Source of the DNA: Bifidobacteriaceae bacterium
Lineage (GTDB): Bacteria; Actinomycetota; Actinomycetes; Actinomycetales; WQXJ01
Direction: 5' to 3'
Length of the DNA: 13,005 nucleotides
Assembly (NCBI GenBank): GCA_031279575.1
Contig: JAITIG010000110.1
Coordinates: 1-13,005, forward strand
Both the position numbers and the translations under genes were made by a program. Position 1 is the first letter of the stretch, and every line of letters starts with the position of its first letter. Positions 7,046-13,005 of this stretch are shown here, piece after piece. The notes under the pieces were generated by a model. The model saw nothing but the letters and a program-made list of their open reading frames with translations. It did no database searches and was not told the DNA's origin.

Positions 7046-8794
7046 TTAGCGGTCCCAGTACTCCGGTTTGAAGGATTCGACCAGCTGCCAGTTGGCGAAG
7101 TCGCGGGCGTCGCCGGTGACTTGCCACAAGTCGACCACCGCCTCGTCGATGGTGAAGCCGCGGATGTAGTAGAAGTCGCGCGGCGCGCTCGCCCCGGCCG
7201 GGATCTCGAACACCGTGGGGTAGCCGTCTGGGTCTTCGAGGCCGGCGTCCGCCAGCAAGGTGGCCCGCACGTTGGCCATCTCGGTGGGCGCCTCGGAGTG
7301 GGCCAGCGCGGTTCGGGCCGCGCCGGCCGGTTTGACAAACAGCGCTGTCAGGCGGGGGCCGGGCAGGTCCGGGCGGTCGGCCGTGTTGGGCCATTGGCCG
7401 TGGTCGGCTGTGATGACAATGGTGGCGTCCTGGTAGCGGCCCAGCCGGCGCAGCTCGTCCAGGTAGTCGAAGACAATCTTGAACGCCCCCTGGGCCTGCT
7501 CGTAGAGGGTCACCGAGTCGGCTTCGACCGGCTCGGCCTGGGCGTTGATCAGGGCCGGGTAGTGGGCGCCGTCGAGGTGGAAGTAGGAGAACCGCGCGGT
7601 GGGGCCGTCCAGGGTTAGCCCGGAGGCTTTGAGCCGGTTGTAGAACTCGGTGTTGGAGTTGGTGAACGGCTCGGGGCCCGCCACGCCCGGCCCCGAGTAG
7701 GCGAACGGGTCGGTTGGCGTCCAGAAGGTCGGTTTGAGCAGGTGCGGCGCGTAGCGGAAGCCTGCCAGGCGGGCGAAGCCCTTCAGGATCGCGCTGGTGG
7801 GGGTGTGGACCTCGGTTGGGCGCAGGTTGTCCGCCAGGCCTTCGAGGTCGGAGATGTTGGCGTAGGAGTACTTGTTGGTGGCGTAGATGTTGGTCGAGTA
7901 CCCGGCCTCGCGCAAGCTCCACAGGAAGGCGCCCTGCTGGTAGGCCTGGGCGATGTACTGGGCGGACGGCTGGTCCCAGCGGTAGGGCACGCCGGTCAGC
8001 AGGTGGACGGCGGAGGGGAAGGTGCGGGTGTCGTTGGAGATGTTGTTGTCGAACTGGGTGAAGCCGTCCAGGCGCGAGGCGAAGAAGTCCGGCTGCTCGG
8101 CTTGGATCTGCTGGACAAACTTCTGGTCCATCATGTCGAGCACAAAAATGTACTGGTTGGCGGTCGATGAGGCGGTGAAGGCCCCTTCCCAGGTGGGGTA
8201 GTCCGCTTGCGGCGGCGCCCAGGCGTCGGTCTGCGCCTCGGCGTAGGTGCCCACCAGTCCCAGGCCGGAGATGACGATGACGCTGCTCGGCGCCAGCCAG
8301 GCGACGGTCTGCCACCACCGCCGGCTGGCCGCCCGCAGCGCCAGCAGGCTCGCCCCGAGCCCCAGCCAGAGGGCGGTGTTGGCGGCGGCCAGGCCGCGGT
8401 ATTGGCCCCATTGGATGGCGACGCCGTTCAACTCGCCCAGGGAGCCGTTGAGGAAGTTGGCCTGCGTCCAGCCCGCCAGGCTCAAGCCGACCACCAGCGA
8501 GACCGCGGCGTCGAAGACGCGCCCGCGGGTGGCCAGCAGCAATCCGGCCAGCGCCAGCCCGCTCCCCAAGGCCAGGGCCAGGGCGGGGCCGGCCAGTTGG
8601 CTCAACCGGAAGGGGAACTCGGTCGGGTTTTGCAGGTAGAGGTCGGCGAAGCCGAAGCCGAAGAACAGCCACGGCCCGGCCAGCCCGGCCGGCAGGGCTA
8701 TGGCCAGGCGCTGGCGCCAGCGGCGCTCGTCGCCCCACAAGAAGCGGGTTTTCGCCACCGCCAACCCGGGCGGCGGCAGGAGCGCGACAGGCAC
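7046..8794 (-). CDS. Membrane sulfatase-like/LTA-synthase-like hydrolase or transferase (alkaline phosphatase superfamily)
   Basis: This 582-residue protein has about five N-terminal membrane segments (roughly 30-50, 67-88, 92-110, 134-154, 162-183) and a large C-terminal extracytoplasmic domain. That domain carries YIFVLDMMD (D220, metal ligand), TRTFPSAVHLLTG with T258 placed as the nucleophile, FHLDGAHYP (H406, H411), TADHG (D464, H465) and a late His (H499). The sulfatase CxPxR formylglycine motif is absent, so it is more like phosphoglycerol or phosphoethanolamine transferases (LtaS, YejM, EptA types) than a true sulfatase. The N-terminal membrane block (FGFADLYLQNPTEF, then ANFLNGSLGELNG) resembles a group of sulfatase-like membrane proteins I associate with Firmicutes, often near surface-polysaccharide genes. 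The substrate is unknown. The GTG at 8794 has a TATCGT hexamer 7 bases upstream and no Shine-Dalgarno sequence; a GTG 13 codons in (VAKTRFLW) is an alternative. Divergent from mntH, convergent with pmt. Confidence 0.85.
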   Translation of the reverse strand: MPVALLPPPGLAVAKTRFLWGDERRWRQRLAIALPAGLAGPWLFFGFGFADLYLQNPTEFPFRLSQLAGPALALALGSGLALAGLLLATRGRVFDAAVSLVVGLSLAGWTQANFLNGSLGELNGVAIQWGQYRGLAAANTALWLGLGASLLALRAASRRWWQTVAWLAPSSVIVISGLGLVGTYAEAQTDAWAPPQADYPTWEGAFTASSTANQYIFVLDMMDQKFVQQIQAEQPDFFASRLDGFTQFDNNISNDTRTFPSAVHLLTGVPYRWDQPSAQYIAQAYQQGAFLWSLREAGYSTNIYATNKYSYANISDLEGLADNLRPTEVHTPTSAILKGFARLAGFRYAPHLLKPTFWTPTDPFAYSGPGVAGPEPFTNSNTEFYNRLKASGLTLDGPTARFSYFHLDGAHYPALINAQAEPVEADSVTLYEQAQGAFKIVFDYLDELRRLGRYQDATIVITADHGQWPNTADRPDLPGPRLTALFVKPAGAARTALAHSEAPTEMANVRATLLADAGLEDPDGYPTVFEIPAGASAPRDFYYIRGFTIDEAVVDLWQVTGDARDFANWQLVESFKPEYWDR

Positions 8795-8801
8795 GGGGAC
8801 G

Positions 8802-8807
8802 ACGATA
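8802..8807 (-). promoter_or_regulatory. Candidate -10 hexamer TATCGT for the sulfatase-like gene
   Basis: TATCGT ends 7 bases before the GTG at 8794, and the bases between (cgtcccc) hold no ribosome-binding site. The geometry again predicts a leaderless transcript and supports this GTG over the downstream alternative. No clear -35. Confidence 0.45.
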
Positions 8808-8838
8808 GCCTGAATCGCCCGATGCCGTCTCCGGGTCC

Positions 8839-8880
8839 GGTAAGATTTCGGTTACCCGAACTTTGGGTTTCGGGCGCCCG
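8839..8880 (+). promoter_or_regulatory. Overlapping inverted repeats in the mntH promoter/leader
   Basis: Four dyads overlap here: GGTAA-N8-TTACC (8839-8856), TTCGG-TTAC-CCGAA (8847-8860), CCCGAA-N8-TTCGGG (8855-8874) and the perfect palindrome CGGGCGCCCG (8871-8880). The second and third share the CCGAA arm and cannot form together. The location upstream of a Mn2+ importer makes a metal-responsive operator or RNA switch possible, but none matches the DtxR/IdeR box or the yybP-ykoY riboswitch as I know them. Confidence 0.4.
8841..8846 (+). promoter_or_regulatory. Candidate -10 hexamer TAAGAT for mntH
   Basis: TAAGAT lies in the 134-bp divergent region between the sulfatase-like gene and mntH, about 82 bases before the mntH GTG. 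With a start near 8853 the mRNA would carry a leader of about 75 bases. The hexamer sits inside a short dyad (GGTAA-N8-TTACC, 8839-8856), a possible operator. No good -35 seen. Confidence 0.4.
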
Positions 8881-8917
8881 TCGGCTTGCTTTGCCCAAGG
8901 GCCGGTTTCTAACCGCC

Positions 8918-8924
8918 GAGGAGG
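8918..8924 (+). promoter_or_regulatory. Strong ribosome binding site GAGGAGG of mntH
   Basis: GAGGAGG lies 4 bases before the GTG at 8929 and decides the mntH start in favour of this GTG over the longer open frame beginning at 8863. It is the only near-perfect Shine-Dalgarno sequence noticed ahead of a start in the window; most other starts look leaderless. Confidence 0.8.
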
Positions 8925-8928
8925 CAGC

Positions 8929-10188
8929 GTGGACGCCGCACCGGCTTCGCCGCCGCCCAAGGCCGGCCAGCGGACCGGGCGCAAAGCCAAAGCCCGCATG
9001 CTGCGCCTGTTCGGGCCGGCTTTTGTGGCCGCTGTGGCGTATGTCGACCCGGGCAACGTGGCGGCCAACCTGACAGCCGGCGCGCGCTACGGATACCTGC
9101 TGGTCTGGGTGCTGGTGCTGGCCAACGCGATGGCCGTGCTGGTGCAATACCTCAGCGCCAAGCTGGGCATCGCCACCGGCCGGTCCCTGCCCCAAATGCT
9201 GGCCGCGGGCTTGGGCAAATGGGCCCGCTGGGCCTACTTCGGCCAAGCCGAGGTCATAGCCGTCGCCACCGACCTGGCCGAGGTGATTGGCGGCGCCATC
9301 GCCCTGCACCTGCTGTTCGGCTTGCCGCTGCTGCTCGGCGGCGCCATCACCGGGGCCGCCTCGATTGGCCTGCTGGCGGTCCAATCGCGCCACGGCCAGC
9401 GCTCATTCGAGCTGGTCGTCACCGCGATGCTGGTGGTCATCACAGTCGGGTTCGTCTCCGGCCTGGCGATCTCCCCGATTGGCCCGGCCGAGCTGCTGGC
9501 CGGCCTGGCGCCGCGCTTCCAGGGCGCCGACTCAGTGCTGCTGGCCGCCTCCATGCTGGGCGCGACTGTCATGCCGCACGCCGTCTACCTGCACTCCTCG
9601 CTGACGCGCGACCGCCACGGCCGGGTCACCCAGCCCGCCAAGCGCAAGCACCTGATCCGCGCCACCCGCTGGGACGTGCTCTGCGCCCTGGTGGTGGCGG
9701 GCTCGGTCAACATCGCCATGCTGGTGCTGGCGGCCGCCAACCTGCGCGGCGTGGCCGGCACCGACACCATCGAAGGCGCCCAGGGCGCCATCAGCCAGGC
9801 GCTGGGCCCGGCGGTGGGGGTGGTGTTCGCCATCGGACTGCTGTTTTCGGGGCTGGCCTCGACCTCGGTCGGCTCCTACGCCGGGGCGGAGATAATCTAC
9901 GGCTTCCTCAACGTCCGCCTGCCGCCGCTGGCCGTCCGCCTGGTCACCCTGGTCCCGGCGCTGGCGGTGCTGGCGGCCGGCGCCTCGCCCACCTGGGCGC
10001 TGGTGGTCTCCCAGGTGGTGCTGTCCTTCGGCATACCGTTCGCCATCGTGCCGCTGGTGTGGCTGACCGGGCGGCGCGGCGTCATGGGCGACTGCGTCAA
10101 CCGCCCCGCCACCCAGGCGGCCGCCTGGCTGGCGACAGCGCTGATAGTGGCGCTCAACCTGGCGCTGATCTGGCTCACCGCGGCTTGA
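8929..10188 (+). CDS. mntH: NRAMP family Mn2+/H+ symporter MntH
   Basis: This proton-coupled importer of Mn2+ (and Fe2+) in the cytoplasmic membrane has 419 residues and about eleven membrane segments. The metal-binding motif of helix 1, VAYVDPGN (D40, N43), and that of helix 6, GATVMPHAVYLHSS (A212, M215, H217), are both intact. The methionine is the hallmark of transition-metal-selective NRAMPs, as opposed to Mg or Al transporting relatives. The helix 3 signature ATDLAEVIGGAIAL is at about 113-126. A basic N-tail (KAGQRTGRKAKAR) precedes helix 1. The GTG at 8929 was chosen because of the GAGGAGG just before it. Unlike its neighbours it appears to have a leader of about 75 bases with overlapping dyads, which may be the site of metal control; no mntR/dtxR-type gene is in the window. 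ilvD follows 51 bases later on the same strand. Confidence 0.95.
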   Translation: MDAAPASPPPKAGQRTGRKAKARMLRLFGPAFVAAVAYVDPGNVAANLTAGARYGYLLVWVLVLANAMAVLVQYLSAKLGIATGRSLPQMLAAGLGKWARWAYFGQAEVIAVATDLAEVIGGAIALHLLFGLPLLLGGAITGAASIGLLAVQSRHGQRSFELVVTAMLVVITVGFVSGLAISPIGPAELLAGLAPRFQGADSVLLAASMLGATVMPHAVYLHSSLTRDRHGRVTQPAKRKHLIRATRWDVLCALVVAGSVNIAMLVLAAANLRGVAGTDTIEGAQGAISQALGPAVGVVFAIGLLFSGLASTSVGSYAGAEIIYGFLNVRLPPLAVRLVTLVPALAVLAAGASPTWALVVSQVVLSFGIPFAIVPLVWLTGRRGVMGDCVNRPATQAAAWLATALIVALNLALIWLTAA

Positions 10189-10226
10189 GCGAGCTGGTTT
10201 GAGGCTTTGGCGGCTAAGGCGGGGTC

Positions 10227-10232
10227 TACGCT
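10227..10232 (+). promoter_or_regulatory. Candidate -10 hexamer TACGCT for leaderless ilvD
   Basis: TACGCT ends 7 bases before the ATG at 10240, and no Shine-Dalgarno sequence is present in the intervening aatcggc. This supports ATG 10240 as the ilvD start and suggests transcription independent of mntH. No clear -35. Confidence 0.45.
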
Positions 10233-10239
10233 AATCGGC

Positions 10240-12117
10240 ATGCCGAAACTCCGTTCCGAGGTGTTGATGACGGGCCGCAACATGGCGGGCGCGCGGGCGC
10301 TGCTGCGGGCGGCCGGGGTGGCGCGGGAGGACTTCGGCAAACCGATCGTCGCCCTGGCCAACAGCTTCACCGAGTTCGTGCCGGGGCACACCCACCTGGC
10401 GCCGGTGGGGCGGATCGTCTCGCAGGCCATCCACCAGGCGGGCGGCATCGCCCGGGAGTTCAACACCATCGCGGTCGACGACGGCATCGCCATGGGCCAT
10501 GAGGGCATGCTGTACTCGCTGCCCAGCCGGGAGGTGATCGCGGACAGCGTCGAATACATGGTCAACGCCCACCGGGCGGACGCGCTGGTGTGCCTGTCCA
10601 ACTGCGACAAGATCACCCCCGGCATGCTGATGGCGGCCATGCGGCTGAACATCCCGGCGGTGTTCGTCTCCGGCGGCCCCATGGAAGGCGGCCGGGCGGC
10701 CCTGCCCTCGGGGCCCACCCGGGACCGGCTGGACCTGATCGCGGCGATCTCGGAATCGGCCAACCCGCAGGTCTCCGACCAGGACCTGGCCGCCATCGAG
10801 GAGGGGGCCTGCCCCACCTGCGGCTCCTGCTCGGGAATGTTCACAGCCAACTCGATGAACTGCCTCACCGAGGCCATGGGCCTGGCCCTGCCCGGCAACG
10901 GCACCTTGCTGGCCACCCACACCGACCGGGAGGAGCTCTACCGGCGGGCGGGCGCCACAGTGGTGGAGTTGGCCCGGCGCTGGTACCAGGAGGATGACGC
11001 CTCCGTCCTGCCCAAGTCGATCGCCACCTTCGAGGCCTTCGCCAACGCCATGACGCTTGACATAGCCATGGGCGGGTCCACCAACACAATCCTGCACATC
11101 TTGGCCCTGGCCCAAGAGGCCGGCGTCGACTTCACCTTGCACCACATCGAGGAGCTGAGCCGGCGGGTGCCGTGCATCTGCAAGGTGGCGCCCAACGGGA
11201 AAGCCCTGATCCAGGACGTCCACCGGGCCGGCGGCATCCCGGCGATCCTGGGCGAGCTGCGCCGGGCCGGCCTGTTCCACCCCGGTGTCGGCAGCATCCA
11301 CTCGCCGGACGTGGACACCTGGCTGGGCTTGTGGGATGTGCGCGGCGGCCGGCCGCTGGCCCAGGCGGAGGCCATGTTCCGGGCCGCGCCGGGCGGCCGC
11401 TACTCGCCGGCCGGCCTGACCCAGTCTGAGCGCTACCAGGAGTTGGATTTGGACCCGGCCGGCGGTGTGATCAGGGATGCGGCCCACGCCTTCACCCAAG
11501 ATGGCGGGCTGGCGGTGCTGCGCGGCAACCTGGCCCCAAACGGCGCGGTGGTCAAAACGGCCGGCGTCGAGGCGTCAATTTGGCATTTCGAGGGGCCGGC
11601 CGTGGTCTTCGAGTCGCAGGAGGACGCCGTCGAGGGCATTTTGAACGGGCAGGTCAAAGCGGGCGATGTGGTGGTGATCCGCTATGAGGGGCCGGCCGGG
11701 GGGCCCGGCATGCAGGAGATGCTCTACCCCACCTCTTTCCTGAAGGGGCGCGGGCTGGGCCAGCAGTGCGCCTTGATCACCGACGGCCGTTTTTCCGGCG
11801 GCACCTCCGGTTTGTCGATTGGCCACGTCTCGCCGGAGGCCGCCTCCGGCGGCCTGATCGCCTTGGCGCGCGATGGCGACCGCATCGTCATCGACATCCC
11901 CTCCCGCCGCCTGGCTTTGGCTGTCGGCGCGGAGGAGTTGGCGGCCCGGCGCGGGGCGCTGGAGGAGGCGGGGGGCTACCGGCCGGCGGGGCGGCATCGT
12001 CCAGTCTCGCAGGCGCTGCAAACCTACGCCGCCCTGGCCACCTCGGCCGACAGGGGCGCGGTGCGGGACCTCGGCCGGCTGCTTTCGCCGGCCGAGCGGG
12101 CGGCGCGGGCGCTGTGA
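10240..12117 (+). CDS. ilvD: Dihydroxy-acid dehydratase IlvD
   Basis: This Fe-S enzyme dehydrates 2,3-dihydroxyisovalerate and 2,3-dihydroxy-3-methylvalerate to the 2-oxo acids that lead to valine, leucine and isoleucine (and pantothenate). The 625-residue protein belongs to the long class like E. coli and Streptomyces IlvD. Motifs seen are [13 protein letters not shown] (41-53), [19 protein letters not shown] (80-98), [13 protein letters not shown] with C118/C122/K124, [18 protein letters not shown] (from 191; C191, C194, C197) and [20 protein letters not shown] with S519 as the likely base. The open frame begins 33 bases earlier, but the ATG at 10240 (MPKLRSE) matches the usual MPxLRS start and has a promoter-like TACGCT just upstream. 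It stands alone: no other ilv or leu gene is near. The ABC ATPase gene follows after 28 bases, so the two may be co-transcribed. Confidence 0.97.
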   Translation: MPKLRSEVLMTGRNMAGARALLRAAGVAREDFGKPIVALANSFTEFVPGHTHLAPVGRIVSQAIHQAGGIAREFNTIAVDDGIAMGHEGMLYSLPSREVIADSVEYMVNAHRADALVCLSNCDKITPGMLMAAMRLNIPAVFVSGGPMEGGRAALPSGPTRDRLDLIAAISESANPQVSDQDLAAIEEGACPTCGSCSGMFTANSMNCLTEAMGLALPGNGTLLATHTDREELYRRAGATVVELARRWYQEDDASVLPKSIATFEAFANAMTLDIAMGGSTNTILHILALAQEAGVDFTLHHIEELSRRVPCICKVAPNGKALIQDVHRAGGIPAILGELRRAGLFHPGVGSIHSPDVDTWLGLWDVRGGRPLAQAEAMFRAAPGGRYSPAGLTQSERYQELDLDPAGGVIRDAAHAFTQDGGLAVLRGNLAPNGAVVKTAGVEASIWHFEGPAVVFESQEDAVEGILNGQVKAGDVVVIRYEGPAGGPGMQEMLYPTSFLKGRGLGQQCALITDGRFSGGTSGLSIGHVSPEAASGGLIALARDGDRIVIDIPSRRLALAVGAEELAARRGALEEAGGYRPAGRHRPVSQALQTYAALATSADRGAVRDLGRLLSPAERAARAL

Positions 12118-12145
12118 TCGCGGACGCCCCCGCCGAGGACCGCCC

Positions 12146-13005
12146 ATGACTGCCGCCGTCGCCGTCCGCGACCTGGTCAAACGCTACAAGCGAACCGTGG
12201 CGCTGGACCATGTCGACCTCGAGTTGGCCGATGGCGTGGTCCACGGCCTGTTTGGGCACAACGGCGCCGGCAAGACCACCTTGATGTCGATCGCCACCGC
12301 CCAGGGCTTCGCCACCGCCGGCCAGGTGGCCGTCTACGGCCTGCGGCCGTATGAGAACGCGGCCGCGCTGGAGCGCATGTGCTTTATCCGCGAGGGCCAG
12401 GTCTACCCCAACGACGCCCACCCCAAGGACGCCTTCGGGGTGGCCCGCATGTTCTACCCGCGGTGGGACCAGCGCCTGGCGGACCACCTGATCGCGGCTT
12501 TGGACATCCCTTTGCGGCGGCGGATCAGGCGCTTGTCAAGGGGCCAGAACTCGGCTGTCGGTGTCACCATCGGGTTGGCCGCCCGGGCTGACATCACCTT
12601 TTTCGACGAGCCCTATCTGGGTTTGGACGCCATGGCGCGCCAGGTCTTCTACGAGGCGGTGCGCGAGAGCTACGCCCGCGACCCGCGCACCATTGTGCTT
12701 TCCAGCCACCTGATCGACGAGGTCGCCAACCTGGTGGCCAACGTGGTGGTGCTGGACCACGGCCGGGTGCTGATAGACCAGTCCCGGGAGGCGTTGCTGG
12801 GGCGGGCGGCGCGGATCATCGGGCCGGGCGGGGCGGTCGAGGCGTTCGCGGCCGGGCGCGAGGTGGTCCACCGCGAGGCCATGGGCCCCTACCTGGCGTT
12901 GACTGTGTTGGGCCCGTTGGCCGATGCCGACCACCGCGCCTTGGCCGCGGCCGCCCTGACCGCGGAGCCGGTCTCGCTGCAGCAGTTGGTGATCCATTTG
13001 ACGCG
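12146..13005 (+). CDS. ABC transporter ATP-binding protein, YtrB-like, partial at the 3' end
   Basis: This is the ATPase of an ABC transporter; 286 residues are present before the window ends, with no stop. Walker A is GHNGAGKTT (37-45), the Q-loop EGQVYP (Q85), the signature LSRGQ (130-134) instead of LSGGQ, Walker B ITFFDEP (D154, E155), the D-loop GLDA (158-162) and the switch His in LSSH (H188). The stretch MFYPRWDQRLADHLIAAL followed by a basic RRRIRRLSRGQ resembles the YtrB/EcsA group, in which a GntR-family regulator and a polytopic permease partner are usually encoded alongside. Here no such regulator precedes it; ilvD does, 28 bases upstream. GAGGAC sits 6 bases before the ATG. Substrate and direction of transport cannot be told; YtrB-type systems often respond to cell-wall antibiotics. 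A permease gene probably follows outside the window. Confidence 0.9.
   Translation, partial: MTAAVAVRDLVKRYKRTVALDHVDLELADGVVHGLFGHNGAGKTTLMSIATAQGFATAGQVAVYGLRPYENAAALERMCFIREGQVYPNDAHPKDAFGVARMFYPRWDQRLADHLIAALDIPLRRRIRRLSRGQNSAVGVTIGLAARADITFFDEPYLGLDAMARQVFYEAVRESYARDPRTIVLSSHLIDEVANLVANVVVLDHGRVLIDQSREALLGRAARIIGPGGAVEAFAAGREVVHREAMGPYLALTVLGPLADADHRALAAAALTAEPVSLQQLVIHLT

Noticed and set aside
8795..8928. yybP-ykoY manganese riboswitch before mntH
   Set aside because: The conserved GGGGAGUA-type core is not present; only short generic dyads are seen.
8863..8928. Longer mntH start at 8863
   Set aside because: The 22 extra codons show no NRAMP similarity, and the GAGGAGG at 8918-8924 points clearly to the GTG at 8929.
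10207..10239. Longer ilvD start at 10207
   Set aside because: The added 11 residues are not part of IlvD, and a promoter-like TACGCT lies within this stretch.
1..13005. Mobile elements, CRISPR arrays, tRNA/rRNA genes, or toxin-antitoxin pairs
   Set aside because: No transposase motifs, terminal repeats, regularly spaced repeats, tRNA-like folds or small paired ORFs with recognisable families were seen; the many long antisense open frames are typical high-GC shadows of the genes listed.

Overview
This is a high-GC (roughly 70%) bacterial chromosome segment whose gene content and order point to an actinobacterium (Actinomycetota). The clues are rsmI divergent from a protein O-mannosyltransferase, followed by metG, tatD, a DUF348/G5 cell-wall hydrolase and ksgA, plus a MetRS of the two-zinc-knuckle type and frequent GTG starts. 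The DUF348-G5-SLT protein fits the Micrococcales/Actinomycetales side of the phylum better than mycobacteria, but I cannot fix the order or genus. No mobile element, CRISPR array, tRNA or rRNA gene was seen, and no gene-free stretch exceeds 300 bases; the longest is 134 bases.

Left half, minus strand, read from about 5400 down to 1: rsmI (16S rRNA C1402 2'-O-methyltransferase), metG (methionyl-tRNA synthetase), tatD (metal-dependent DNase family), an RpfB-like secreted cell-wall lytic protein, and the N-terminal part of ksgA (16S rRNA dimethyladenosine transferase, cut by the window edge). This is a housekeeping block linking translation quality, ribosome maturation and cell-wall remodelling.

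Centre: pmt (plus strand) diverges from rsmI across only 19 bp and encodes the membrane mannosyltransferase that O-mannosylates secreted proteins. It converges, 12 bp apart, with a minus-strand gene for a polytopic membrane protein carrying an extracellular alkaline-phosphatase/sulfatase-superfamily domain (LTA-synthase-like, function unknown). Both act at the outer face of the membrane.

Right half, plus strand: mntH (NRAMP Mn2+/H+ symporter) with a structured leader, ilvD (dihydroxyacid dehydratase, an Fe-S enzyme of branched-chain amino-acid synthesis), and the start of a YtrB-like ABC transporter ATPase that runs off the window.

The most notable pattern is regulatory. Six of the nine start codons (rsmI, pmt, metG, tatD, the sulfatase-like gene, ilvD) have a TANNNT -10-like hexamer ending 6-8 nt upstream of the start codon, the geometry expected of leaderless transcripts. 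At rsmI/pmt the two hexamers overlap on opposite strands. A second oddity is a run of seven heptamers at the rsmI 3' end: losing one unit would fuse the RsmI reading frame to metG. I did not find a clearly novel multi-gene system; most genes here are well-known families.
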